Below are positions 17,521-25,265 of a DNA stretch of 64,000 bases, piece by piece. Source of the DNA: an uncultured bacterium (GTDB taxonomy: Bacteria; Hydrogenedentota; Hydrogenedentia; Hydrogenedentales; CAILVY01); NCBI GenBank assembly GCA_937951485.1, contig CALEDJ010000009.1, forward strand, positions 84,155 to 148,154, read 5' to 3'. Below the pieces are notes generated by a model. That model did no database searches, was not told the origin of the DNA, and saw only the letters and a program-made list of their open reading frames with translations. The number at the start of each line of letters is the position of its first letter. Position 1 is the stretch's first letter. A program made the translations under genes and the position numbers.

Positions 17521-17595
17521 AATACAAAACTGGTACGACATTAGACCCATCTCTTGCGCCAGGCAGTGAAAATCTTACAGTTGTTATGATGATCT

Positions 17596-18990
17596 TCACG
17601 GGCTGTAGTAATTGTACGTCATTTTTGCGCGGCGGTAGTGCTGCTGCCTCCACAGCCGGGGCTGATCCGGGCGGGGATTGGGTTCCGGGTTGTGGTAGAT
17701 GCGCAATGTGTTGCCGCTGAGCACAATGATCTCTTCGCGCCAGTCGCCGGAGACATCGGCCACATAGAGCCGGTCCGCCTTTTCCGGGATGCGGTGCAGG
17801 AATTCTCCAGAGATGGGGTCGAACACCGCGACATGGCCGCTGGTGTGCCGCTCCTTGGCGGCCGCCAGTTGCTTCACTTCGCCTGTCCAGTCAATGGTGT
17901 TTATCACCTCGACCCCTGATCGCGTCCAGTCTTCCGGGGCCGCCTTCGTCATTTCATATTCGGCGATCAGGCGGCCTTCGGCGTCGAAAACGAAGGGTTT
18001 TTGATCTACGTTGTAGCGGCTTCGGCACCATATCTGAAGGCCGGGGCGTTCCGGATCAAAACGGCCGACAGCGGCGTTCTGCGGTTCCTGATTCCTGTGA
18101 TGCGTTTCCCAGATCAACCCTTGGGCATTGTACAGGAAGACCCGCTGCGGGCCGCCTTCCTCCAGGGCGATGACCTCTAAACCGGGGAGGTCAGGGCGCA
18201 CATTGGCGGCCATGATGGCGTCAATGTGGCCGCGCAGGGGAACCTTGAACAGCAAGTCGCCGTTTGGTCCGATAATGTCTCCGCCGAGCACCTCGTCTCG
18301 CCCGTCGCCCGTGATGTCTGCGACGCGTGCGCCGTTGTGCGCGCAAGCCAGGAAATCATTGCGTGTCCACAAAGGGTCCTTCCTGCCCTGGCGCAGGTCT
18401 TCCAGGCGGAATGCGGACAGCATGTGGCCCACCCGGTAGCCTTCTTTGTTGGTGGCTTGGAGGAGAATGTCGCGGTCGCCCTCGCCTCTGAAATTGGCAA
18501 TCACCAGGTGCTCCCAGCGCTCTGCGATCTCCGGCGCTTCGATTACGATGCGCCATTGTTCCTCGCCGGTCTTGCCGTCCACCGCGTGCAACGCCCCGTC
18601 CTTGGTCAGATACAGCACTTCGGGGCGTCCGTCGCCGTCAATGTCACCCGCCACAACCCCCGGCCCGTGGTGCCCCGGCAGGCCATAAGTTTCAGAAGAA
18701 CCCGTGACCTGCACGTCCACAGGATGCACCCACAGTTTCCGGCCATCGTGCGCGTAACAGGCGACATGACCGGGGACCGTGACAAGGTAGTCAATGCGAC
18801 CGTCGCCGGTCACGTCGGCGGCAACGATACCACCGGCACTCTCCTCCAGCGGGGAGATTGGCGGAATATCCAGAACGATTTCAAATGGGTTGCTGTCATA
18901 CTGCGGCCAGTCTGCAGCAGCCGCGGGGGAAGCCGCCAGCGCAAACATCAGCGCCGGCAAACAGACATGGGAAAAAACGCAGCGTCGCAT
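17596..18990 (-). CDS. Secreted FG-GAP/VCBS-type beta-propeller protein
   Basis: A 464-residue exported protein. The start MRRCVFSHVCL at 18990 follows GGAGG; residues 1-25 (ending SPAAAA) are a signal peptide. Repeated Ca-binding loops occur at each blade: ADVTGDGRIDYL, GDIDGDGRPEVL, ADITGDGRDEVL and ADVSGDWREEII, with intervening CYAHDGRKLWVHP-like strands. This gives a seven-bladed FG-GAP propeller. The ending, RRAKMTYNYYSP, is typical of secreted propellers annotated near polysaccharide lyases, but no lyase catalytic site can be recognised. Its role (binding or cleaving a polymer) is unknown. It is downstream of the TPR gene on the same strand, about 100 bases away. Confidence 0.75.
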   Translation of the reverse strand: MRRCVFSHVCLPALMFALAASPAAAADWPQYDSNPFEIVLDIPPISPLEESAGGIVAADVTGDGRIDYLVTVPGHVACYAHDGRKLWVHPVDVQVTGSSETYGLPGHHGPGVVAGDIDGDGRPEVLYLTKDGALHAVDGKTGEEQWRIVIEAPEIAERWEHLVIANFRGEGDRDILLQATNKEGYRVGHMLSAFRLEDLRQGRKDPLWTRNDFLACAHNGARVADITGDGRDEVLGGDIIGPNGDLLFKVPLRGHIDAIMAANVRPDLPGLEVIALEEGGPQRVFLYNAQGLIWETHHRNQEPQNAAVGRFDPERPGLQIWCRSRYNVDQKPFVFDAEGRLIAEYEMTKAAPEDWTRSGVEVINTIDWTGEVKQLAAAKERHTSGHVAVFDPISGEFLHRIPEKADRLYVADVSGDWREEIIVLSGNTLRIYHNPEPNPRPDQPRLWRQQHYRRAKMTYNYYSP

Positions 18991-19089
18991 GGAGCCGGTC
19001 CTCCATTGGGCCGCACAAGTTCGGCGCATCGGGCGGCATCAGCGGGGGATGCGCCTGACGGCCGCTCCCGGCTCCGTTGTGAAAGCGAC

Positions 19090-19572
19090 CTAACGGCGCG
19101 CTACATAATCGAAGAAGTCGTCCGCGGCCCGTCGTTGTTTACTTTTCACCAAATCCAGTTTCGCCTGGGCGATGGCGGCCGCTCTGGAGCCGGGGTCCGC
19201 GTCCATCGCACGCCTCCAGTATAACATCGCCTCCTCCACCCGCGCGAGATGATACAGCGTATGCCCGAGATAGGCGTTGGCCCAGGCATCGTGGGGGTCG
19301 GACGCGAGCGCTTCGCGAAAGGACTGTTCCGCCTTTTCATAGTGATGCGCGTTGAAATGGCGGCGTCCCTCTTCGACCTGTTCCCTGGCCTGCCGCACCC
19401 ATTCATCGCTCAGCGTCCGCTTGCTCCGGAAGACATGGCGGAGTTTGGCAATGTCCCGGCCGGTCTTGACCCGAAACGTCGTCCACGTGACACGTTTCGC
19501 CCACAACCATCCAAGGTTCTTGGACAAGTTATGCGCAAAGGTCTTCAGCGAAGCCAGTGGAGTCTTTGCCAT
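19090..19572 (-). CDS. TPR-repeat protein
   Basis: A 160-residue, basic cytosolic-looking protein. Residues about 60-150 form tetratricopeptide repeats: EQVEEGRRHFNAHHYEKAEQ, EALASDPHDAWANAYLGHTL, then YHLARVEEAMLYWRRAMDADPGS with the classic alanine and proline positions. The N-terminal 55 residues are Lys/Arg/Trp-rich with no signal peptide. It is probably a protein-protein interaction module; partners are unknown. It begins 15 bases after the stop of the Cys-containing hypothetical gene at 19588-19974, so the two form an operon. The ribosome site is weak. Confidence 0.75.
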   Translation of the reverse strand: MAKTPLASLKTFAHNLSKNLGWLWAKRVTWTTFRVKTGRDIAKLRHVFRSKRTLSDEWVRQAREQVEEGRRHFNAHHYEKAEQSFREALASDPHDAWANAYLGHTLYHLARVEEAMLYWRRAMDADPGSRAAAIAQAKLDLVKSKQRRAADDFFDYVARR

Positions 19573-19587
19573 ACTCGTTTATTCCGG

Positions 19588-19974
19588 TCAGTGCGCGACT
19601 GCCGCCGCTCTGAGAGGCACGACGGTATGCCCCACCAGCAGGTCCCGTTGTCCGTCATGCACCACCACCATCATTACCCGCGGGCGCTGGTCCAATTCCC
19701 GGCACACCCGCTCCGGCCGCTGGCAGTCGCAGACTGCCACACAAACCATCCCATAGGGATGCTCTGGATTATAGCGCACACAAAGTCCGGAACACGAGGG
19801 ACACCCCGTTTCGAGGCGTTTTGCCGCCGCCGCGAAACTGCCCGTCCAGTATTGGTCGCGTCCGCCTTCTTTGCTGCGCAAGAAAAGTTCGCATCGCGCC
19901 TTTGGAAAACGACGTTGAAAATCCATTTCAATCATCGCCGCCGCATTGGAGTTCAAGGAAACCCTTTTCCACAT
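19588..19974 (-). CDS. Conserved-looking hypothetical protein with possible metal site
   Basis: A 128-residue protein with start MWKRVSLNS at 19974 after GAGG-rich DNA. The first half is basic and aromatic (MIEMDFQRRFPKARCELFLRSK). The middle has CPSCSGLCVRYNPEH followed by CVAVCDC, six cysteines in 35 residues that could bind zinc or an Fe-S cluster. The second half alternates hydrophobic strands (RVMMVVVHDGQRDLLVGHTVV). No family was recognised. It is first in a two-gene unit with the TPR gene. Confidence 0.6.
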   Translation of the reverse strand: MWKRVSLNSNAAAMIEMDFQRRFPKARCELFLRSKEGGRDQYWTGSFAAAAKRLETGCPSCSGLCVRYNPEHPYGMVCVAVCDCQRPERVCRELDQRPRVMMVVVHDGQRDLLVGHTVVPLRAAAVAH

Positions 19975-20266
19975 CCGCCTCGCTCCTCTACGTGGCACCG
20001 CCTGAAAAGACCCCCTTTTCGGCCATGCCCCCATTGTTCTGCGTCTTTATGTTATCCGAACGCCTGATATGGAAGCAATTTTCTTGCCAACCGTGACTTT
20101 CCCGCACTATCTTCGCGGGGCATTGCGGCACAATGCTTTCTTTCGTCATTCTTTTCCAATGGGCGAATTTCCGCAGCATCCTATCATTCCTGTATTCCGA
20201 AATCCGGAATGGGATTTTCCGAAATTCAGAATCATTCGAGGCCCTTGCAAAACCCCCTGTCAGCCA

Positions 20267-20317
20267 ACGTGGCAAGGGCATCCTGCCCGTGTTTCTTGGA
20301 CAGGACGCCATGCCACG
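20267..20317. repeat. Hairpin repeat ACGTGGC...GCCACG
   Basis: ACGTGGCAAGGGCATCCTGC at the left and CGCCATGCCACG at the right give complementary ends (CGTGGC/GCCACG) around CCCGTG...GGACAGG. It is of the same general style as the paired hairpins at 50911-50959. Confidence 0.5.
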
Positions 20318-20355
20318 ACAGGTATTGCATGATCCTCGTTCCTGAATTTTTTTCC

Positions 20356-20384
20356 TTGACGCTGCCTGGGCGGTTGCCTATACT
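20356..20384 (+). promoter_or_regulatory. Sigma70-like promoter of the small charged-protein gene
   Basis: TTGACG at 20356-20361, a 17-bp spacer, TATACT at 20379-20384. The predicted leader is about 47 bases and includes GGGGAGGT before the TTG start at 20438. Confidence 0.7.
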
Positions 20385-20437
20385 AGCGATGGTTCTGGAA
20401 GGGAAAAGGTTTTATTCATTGCGATGGGGAGGTTGTC

Positions 20438-20668
20438 TTGAAAGAAGAAATCCGCGAAGGATACTACAAAGACCAGAACGGTGAATGGCAATTGGACCGC
20501 CGAAGCGGCAAAGACCGCCGGCATGGAAAGAAACAGAAACCGCTGGACCACGAGCGGCGGTGTCTGTTTCGGCGGAAGGCGGACCGCGAACTCTTCGACA
20601 AAGATCACAAGACGATGATTGACGAAGCGTTGCAGGAGTTCGCGGAAGAGCATGGCGGCCATTTGTAG
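20438..20668 (+). CDS. Small highly charged protein, TTG start
   Basis: Seventy-six residues, starting at a TTG with GGGGAGGT upstream. The peptide is almost entirely hydrophilic: KEEIREGYYKDQNGEWQLDR, then RRSGKDRRHGKK and an acidic helix (IDEALQEFAEEHGG). The D-R-R-S-G-x-D/E-R-R signature also appears as a short linker motif in small proteins and response regulators of delta-proteobacteria-like genomes, function unknown. It stands alone, convergent with the ABC transporter substrate-binding gene. The good promoter and ribosome site support a real gene. Confidence 0.6.
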   Translation: MKEEIREGYYKDQNGEWQLDRRSGKDRRHGKKQKPLDHERRCLFRRKADRELFDKDHKTMIDEALQEFAEEHGGHL

Positions 20669-20724
20669 GCGTGATGCGAATTGGCCGGCCTCACGCGCCG
20701 GGGGCGAATCGGTAAGAGAAAGTC

Positions 20725-22044
20725 TCAGTTGCGGGCCAACACGGCGTCGGCGGCGCGTTTAAGGTCGAGAGCGGCCTGGCGTCCCGGTTTGATGCGGGCA
20801 AGCACCTCCGTTTCCGCTTGCGCCACCAGATCGCGCACCTGCTGCCACCCCGCGATGTTGGGCTCCGGCCTTGCGAAATGCAGGCAATCGTAAGCGGCGC
20901 GGTTGTATTCCCACTCCGACCAGAACTGCTGCATTTCCGGATGGTTCAGTGCGGATTTTCTGACGGGCATATAGCCGGTTCCCAACGCCCAACGCACGGA
21001 TATTTCCGTAGAAGTAAAGAATCTGATGAATTCCCACGCGGTGCGCTGGTGTTCCGGAGTGGTGTTGAAAATCACGACATTGGGTCCGTAAAGCACCGTG
21101 ACAGGTCGTGAAGGGTCGCCTTGCGGAATCCGGGTAAGTCCCCAGCGTGCAGGGTCATTCATCATCAGAGCGAGATTGGCGCGGCTGGAACTGCTGCGCA
21201 GTGTGAAGGCGACCAAGTCGTTTATCAACGCCACCTCATCGTCATAAGACCCCGGCGTTATCTGATAGGCAAGGTCTTCTTTTGCGAGCGTTTCAAGCAG
21301 TTCAAACACGCGGATGGATGCCGGGCTGTCGTAAAGGGTTTCACGGCCACGCAATACTTCGCCGCCGAGACTGAAGATCATCGCGTTGAACGTGGAACAG
21401 TCCACATTAACCGCATAGGCATGCTTACCGGTCTTCGCCTTTATCCGCCGGCATTGTTCCAGAAATTCGTCCCAAGTTTGCGGCGGCGCCGTGATGCCGG
21501 CGGCCTCAAGCACGCGCCGGTTGAAATACAGCATCAACACGCTTTTCGCAAAAGGAAATGAATACATTTTCCCGCCGAATTCGGAGAAGGTATTGGTTTC
21601 CAGGGCCACGGGGAAGAAATCTTCCAGGTCTTCGCGGATCAGCCCGATTTCCGGGTCGTGGATGAAGGGATCGAGAGGCGCCACCGCGCCCGTCGGGATG
21701 TATTCGGCGGTCATGCTCTCGTAGGAGACCGCCATGGCCGGCAGGGTGCGCGCCCGGATGCTTGCGGACACCTTCCGGAAAATCTCGGCATAGCCGCCGC
21801 TGCGTTCCACCTTGATAGGAAGCCCTGCGCGGTTTTTGTTGAACTCACCGGCCAATTGCTGCAACAGTGCTGCACTCTCCGTCGTCTGGCGGTCCCAGAA
21901 CACGGCGTTGTCGGGATCAATCGGACGGAATTCGGCGTTCTGCGGCGCGCCGCCACAGCCCGCCGCAAGCAACGCAACAGAAATCGTCAGCACCACCGCG
22001 GCGACGACCGCGTGGTACGGTATTCCATGGTTTTGTTTTATCAT
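20725..22044 (-). CDS. Sugar ABC transporter substrate-binding lipoprotein
   Basis: A 439-residue family 1 (UgpB/MalE-like) binding protein. Residues 1-30 are a lipoprotein signal with lipobox LAAGC (Cys30), preceded by an AAGGAAAG ribosome site. The body shows PLDPFIHDPEIG, MYSFPFAKSVLMLYFNRRVLEAAGI, PPQTWDEFLEQCRRIKAKTG and a late AWEFIRFFTSTEISVRWALGTGYMPVRKSA, all typical of binding proteins for oligosaccharides or glycerol-3-phosphate. It captures substrate in the periplasm for the two permeases directly upstream (69-base gap). The ligand cannot be deduced. No ATPase is encoded nearby, so a shared MsiK/UgpC-type ATPase from elsewhere is expected. Confidence 0.9.
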   Translation of the reverse strand: MIKQNHGIPYHAVVAAVVLTISVALLAAGCGGAPQNAEFRPIDPDNAVFWDRQTTESAALLQQLAGEFNKNRAGLPIKVERSGGYAEIFRKVSASIRARTLPAMAVSYESMTAEYIPTGAVAPLDPFIHDPEIGLIREDLEDFFPVALETNTFSEFGGKMYSFPFAKSVLMLYFNRRVLEAAGITAPPQTWDEFLEQCRRIKAKTGKHAYAVNVDCSTFNAMIFSLGGEVLRGRETLYDSPASIRVFELLETLAKEDLAYQITPGSYDDEVALINDLVAFTLRSSSSRANLALMMNDPARWGLTRIPQGDPSRPVTVLYGPNVVIFNTTPEHQRTAWEFIRFFTSTEISVRWALGTGYMPVRKSALNHPEMQQFWSEWEYNRAAYDCLHFARPEPNIAGWQQVRDLVAQAETEVLARIKPGRQAALDLKRAADAVLARN

Positions 22045-22113
22045 CCGCTTTCCTTGCCATGCGGGCGCAGGCGAACACTGTTGTCTTGTTCGAGTCGGAC
22101 GTTTTTTGCAGTC

Positions 22114-22923
22114 TCAACCTTTGATGCCGGCGCTCAGGGATTCCTCGACCACGTGGCGTTGCGCGGCGAAGTATAGCGCCACGGTCGGCAGAATCACAAT
22201 GGCGGAAGCGCACATCAGCAGATTGAGACGGACGCCCGCGTCGCCGGAAAAGGCGGTCAGTCCGACCTGCACGACGCGCATGGCTTCGTCGGTGGTGACC
22301 ACCAGCGGCCATAGCACCGCATTGTAACTGCCGAGAAAGGCGAAGAGGCCCACCGTCGCCAGCATGGGCTTCACCAGCGGCGCGGCGATGCGGAAAAGAA
22401 AGCGCAGATGGCCGCATCCGTCCACCTTGGCGGCGTCGAAAAAGTCTCCGGGCAAGCCCAGGAATGCCTGCCGCATGAGGAAAATAGAGAAGGCGCTGGC
22501 GCACCACGGCACGATGAGCGCCCAATAGGTGTTGTACCAGCCGAGTTTGCCAATCAATACGAAGTTGGGAATCAGCGTCACCTCGAAGGGCACCATCATG
22601 GTGGCGAGCACCAGGGCGAAGATCGCCGTTCTGCCGCGGAATTCAAGCCGGGCGAAAGCATAGCCCGCCATCAGTGAAGTCAACATCACCGCCGCCGATA
22701 CAGAACCTGCGACGAAGAAGGAATTGAAGAAATAGCGCCCGAAGGGCGCGGCGCGGAAAGTATCTGCGATATTCCGCCATTGCCATTGCTGGGGAAAGAG
22801 GGTCAGGCCGGGCGTGGTGGCCTCCGGCAGGGTCTTGAAGGCCGTGCCGACCATCCAGAGAAACGGGTAGGCGCTCAGCGCCGCTCCCGCGCACAAGACC
22901 AGGTATAACGGCAGTTTCCTCAT
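22114..22923 (-). CDS. Sugar ABC transporter permease, MalG type
   Basis: A 269-residue inner-membrane protein with about six transmembrane helices. It starts MRKLPLYLVLCAGAALSAYPF at 22923; this ATG overlaps the upstream permease stop as ATGA. The EAA loop that docks the ATPase is GLPGDFFDAAKVDGCGHLRF followed by PLVKPMLATV. The ending VVEESLSAGIKG is the usual C-terminus of MalG-like subunits. It forms the channel with the partner permease. Confidence 0.9.
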   Translation of the reverse strand: MRKLPLYLVLCAGAALSAYPFLWMVGTAFKTLPEATTPGLTLFPQQWQWRNIADTFRAAPFGRYFFNSFFVAGSVSAAVMLTSLMAGYAFARLEFRGRTAIFALVLATMMVPFEVTLIPNFVLIGKLGWYNTYWALIVPWCASAFSIFLMRQAFLGLPGDFFDAAKVDGCGHLRFLFRIAAPLVKPMLATVGLFAFLGSYNAVLWPLVVTTDEAMRVVQVGLTAFSGDAGVRLNLLMCASAIVILPTVALYFAAQRHVVEESLSAGIKG

Positions 22924-23918
22924 GAGTAGTGCACCCGCCGGCCGATGATGCGCCATTGAATGACCGTCAGCGCGATGATGGCCGAACTGAGCAAAACGGC
23001 GACCGCCGCGCCATAGCCCCAATAGCCGTATTCGTAAAAATTGGAGTAGATATGAAGCACGAGGTTTTCCGTAGTGCCCAGGGTGCGACCGCCCTGTGTG
23101 AGCGCGTAAAAACTGTTGAAGGCCTGGAAGGCGCGGACAGCCCCCACCACACCGAGAAAGAATATTGTCGGGGAGAGCAGCGGAATCACCACATGGCGCA
23201 CGATGCGCAACCCGCCCGCCCCGTCCATGCGCGCGGCCTCTTCGAGTTCGCGGGGAATCGCCGCAAGCCCCGCGAGAAACACCACCACCATGAATCCGCT
23301 GCCATGCCATATGTCAAAGAGGATGATACAGCACAGGGCGAGGCTGGGGCCGAGTTCGGGGGGAACCCAACCGCCGGTGATCAGGTGCAAGACGCCCCGA
23401 GGCTCCAGCAGCCATTGCTGCGCGGGAAGCCCGATGCGCACAAACAGCACGTTGACGATGCCGGTCTGGGGGTTGAACAGGGCGCGCCATACCATCGCCG
23501 CGGCGACGGCGCTGGTCACATAAGGGAGGAAATACAGTGTGCGCAACAGTCCGCGTCCGCGCACAATCCGGTGCAGCCCATAAGCAATCAGGAAACTCAG
23601 AAGCAAGGTTGTGGGCACGGTGCCCACCGCATAGTACACGGTCACCAGGAAACTGCGGCGAAATACGGGGCTTTGCAGCGCTTCCACATAATTTGCCAGT
23701 CCGACAAACGGCCCCATGCCATGCTTGCCGCCATAAAGGCTCATATACGCCGATACTACGAGCGGCGCCATGCCGAATACTACGAGAATTGTCAACGCCG
23801 GAAACAGCAGGAGGGCGGCGGTGGGCGCATCGCCCCTTCCCCGGCGACGCAGCCGGTCCAGTCCGTTATCCAGATGCGCCAAAACGCCATCCACGGCATC
23901 CGCAATCAGTCCCAGCAT
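22920..23918 (-). CDS. Sugar ABC transporter permease, MalF type
   Basis: A 332-residue inner-membrane protein. After about 30 polar residues come six or more hydrophobic helices (ALLLFPALTILVVFGMAPLVV, LLSFLIAYGLH, and others). It has the EAA motif IPRELEEAARMDGAGGLRIVR and the segment before it, as in MalF/UgpA. GTG and GAGG upstream give a good ribosome site. It begins 6 bases after the waaA stop and its stop overlaps the next permease start, so waaA-permease-permease-binding protein look like one transcript. Confidence 0.9.
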   Translation of the reverse strand: MLGLIADAVDGVLAHLDNGLDRLRRRGRGDAPTAALLLFPALTILVVFGMAPLVVSAYMSLYGGKHGMGPFVGLANYVEALQSPVFRRSFLVTVYYAVGTVPTTLLLSFLIAYGLHRIVRGRGLLRTLYFLPYVTSAVAAAMVWRALFNPQTGIVNVLFVRIGLPAQQWLLEPRGVLHLITGGWVPPELGPSLALCCIILFDIWHGSGFMVVVFLAGLAAIPRELEEAARMDGAGGLRIVRHVVIPLLSPTIFFLGVVGAVRAFQAFNSFYALTQGGRTLGTTENLVLHIYSNFYEYGYWGYGAAVAVLLSSAIIALTVIQWRIIGRRVHYS

Positions 23919-23924
23919 GCGCCC

Positions 23925-25193
23925 TCACTTTGCATGGTTGAGCACATCGGCGATCAAGTCAATAGTACGCTGCACGGCGCCCTGCTTGTCCAAGACGGCT
24001 TTGCGGCCGCGCGTGCCAAGTTGCCGTTGCCGTGCGGGGTCGCGCAGCAGCGCGCGCAGGGTTTCGCAGAGTAATTCCGGACTGCGCAGTTGGATGGCGC
24101 CGTGAGCATCGGTCAGGGCGCGGGCGGGGTCGGTGAAATTGCTCATGTAGGGGCCGAAAACCGTCGGGACGCCAAGCGCTGCCGGTTCCAGCGGGTTGTG
24201 TCCATTCACGCCGGGGAAGAAACTGCCCCCCACCACCGCCACGGATGCGATGGCGTAGAATTGCACCAGTTCGCCGACCGTGTCGAGAAAGAAAACCCGC
24301 TCCCCTGCGGGCATCCTGCCCTGTTGCACTTCGGAACGCCGGAGTATCGGGTCGTCAAACGGCGCCAGGGCCTCTTCCAGGCGGTCCAGGTGGCGCGGCG
24401 CCACCACGAGACGCAGCGAGGGGAACTCCTCGCGCAGGGCGCGCCAACACTGCGCGGCGAGGGCCTCATCGCCCGGGCGTGTGCTGCCGAAAAGCAGGAT
24501 AGGGTGGTCCGGGGGAAAACCGTTCTCGGCCTTGGTTCGGGTGCGCGTGCGCGGGTCAACGGATGTGATGACGCCGTCGAATTTTGTGTTGCCGGTCACC
24601 TTCACTGCAGCGGGGTCCGCTCCGACTTCAATAAAGCGACGCGCATGGTCGTCGTTCTGCGCACCGACGGCGCTCAGTTGTCCAAATACGGGTGCAAAGA
24701 AAAGACGCCAGCGCCGGTAGCGGGCGATGTGCTTGTCACTCAGGCGTCCGTTGACTACGATGACCGGCGCGCCGAAGCGCCGCGTTTCCCGCACCACATT
24801 CGGCCAGATTTCCGTCTCAATGAGGATGAGCGCGCGTGGGTTCGCGGCCTCAACGAAGCGCTGCACCGACCTCTTCACATCGAACGGAAACCAGGTCAGG
24901 CGGGCGCCTGCGGCGTCCTTTTCGGCCAGTGCGCGGCCGGAGGCGGTGGAAACGCTCAGCAACACCGGGGTGTCGGGGAAACGTTCCCGGATGGCGCGGA
25001 TGATGGAACGGGCGGTATTCACTTCGCCCACGCTGCAAGCATGCACCCACAGGGGCGGCGCGCCGGATGGCGGCACATCGGGACGAAAGCGTTGCAGTAA
25101 TTGCCGGTGCTTCGGATGGACACACAGCCACACCCGCCCCGCGACGGCGATGATCGGAACCACGCTGTTATACAGCCGGTAAGTCATAGGCAT
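23925..25193 (-). CDS. waaA: 3-deoxy-D-manno-octulosonic acid (Kdo) transferase
   Basis: A 422-residue GT30 enzyme that adds Kdo to lipid IVA at the inner face of the cytoplasmic membrane, so the organism very likely makes lipid A. The N-terminal hydrophobic stretch (VVPIIAVAGRVWLCV) anchors it. Family blocks are HACSVGEVNTARSII, VLLSVSTASGRALAE, LILIETEIWPNVV, VVNGRLSDKHIARYRRWR, VTGNTKFD, LLFGSTRPGDE and GGSFFPGVNGHNPLEPAALG...VFGPYMSNF. The ATG has no clear ribosome site; a second ATG two codons on is equally possible. It is followed, 6 bases on, by sugar ABC transporter genes. Confidence 0.93.
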   Translation of the reverse strand: MPMTYRLYNSVVPIIAVAGRVWLCVHPKHRQLLQRFRPDVPPSGAPPLWVHACSVGEVNTARSIIRAIRERFPDTPVLLSVSTASGRALAEKDAAGARLTWFPFDVKRSVQRFVEAANPRALILIETEIWPNVVRETRRFGAPVIVVNGRLSDKHIARYRRWRLFFAPVFGQLSAVGAQNDDHARRFIEVGADPAAVKVTGNTKFDGVITSVDPRTRTRTKAENGFPPDHPILLFGSTRPGDEALAAQCWRALREEFPSLRLVVAPRHLDRLEEALAPFDDPILRRSEVQQGRMPAGERVFFLDTVGELVQFYAIASVAVVGGSFFPGVNGHNPLEPAALGVPTVFGPYMSNFTDPARALTDAHGAIQLRSPELLCETLRALLRDPARQRQLGTRGRKAVLDKQGAVQRTIDLIADVLNHAK

Positions 25194-25265
25194 ACAAAGC
25201 GGGCGGCCGCCTGTGGTGCGGGGCCGCCCGGGGGTGTTCCCAATCGTTCCTTCACAGTAGCCGCA

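Larger units (their letters stand above)
17247..17595. other. Intergenic region with inverted-repeat fragments
   Basis: No gene is seen. It holds pieces of a widespread type of repeat built from CGTCATTGCGA and CGAAGCGAAGCAATCTC (about 17312-17323 and 17427-17446) and one full inverted unit at 17475-17520. The 3' end lies beside the stop codon of the FG-GAP gene. Confidence 0.6.
19975..20437. other. Divergent intergenic region
   Basis: No gene is seen in these 463 bases. It contains an inverted repeat ATTCCG/CGGAAT (about 20193-20210) with more partial palindromes after it, the hairpin repeat at 20267-20317, and the promoter of the small gene at 20438. Confidence 0.6.

Noticed and set aside
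17247..17595. TPP riboswitch or small RNA upstream of thiS
   Set aside because: No thi-box-like conserved segments could be found; the sequence is explained by repeat fragments.
22924..23310. Longer start for the MalG-type permease
   Set aside because: It would lie wholly inside the upstream permease in another frame; the ATGA overlap start fits family length.
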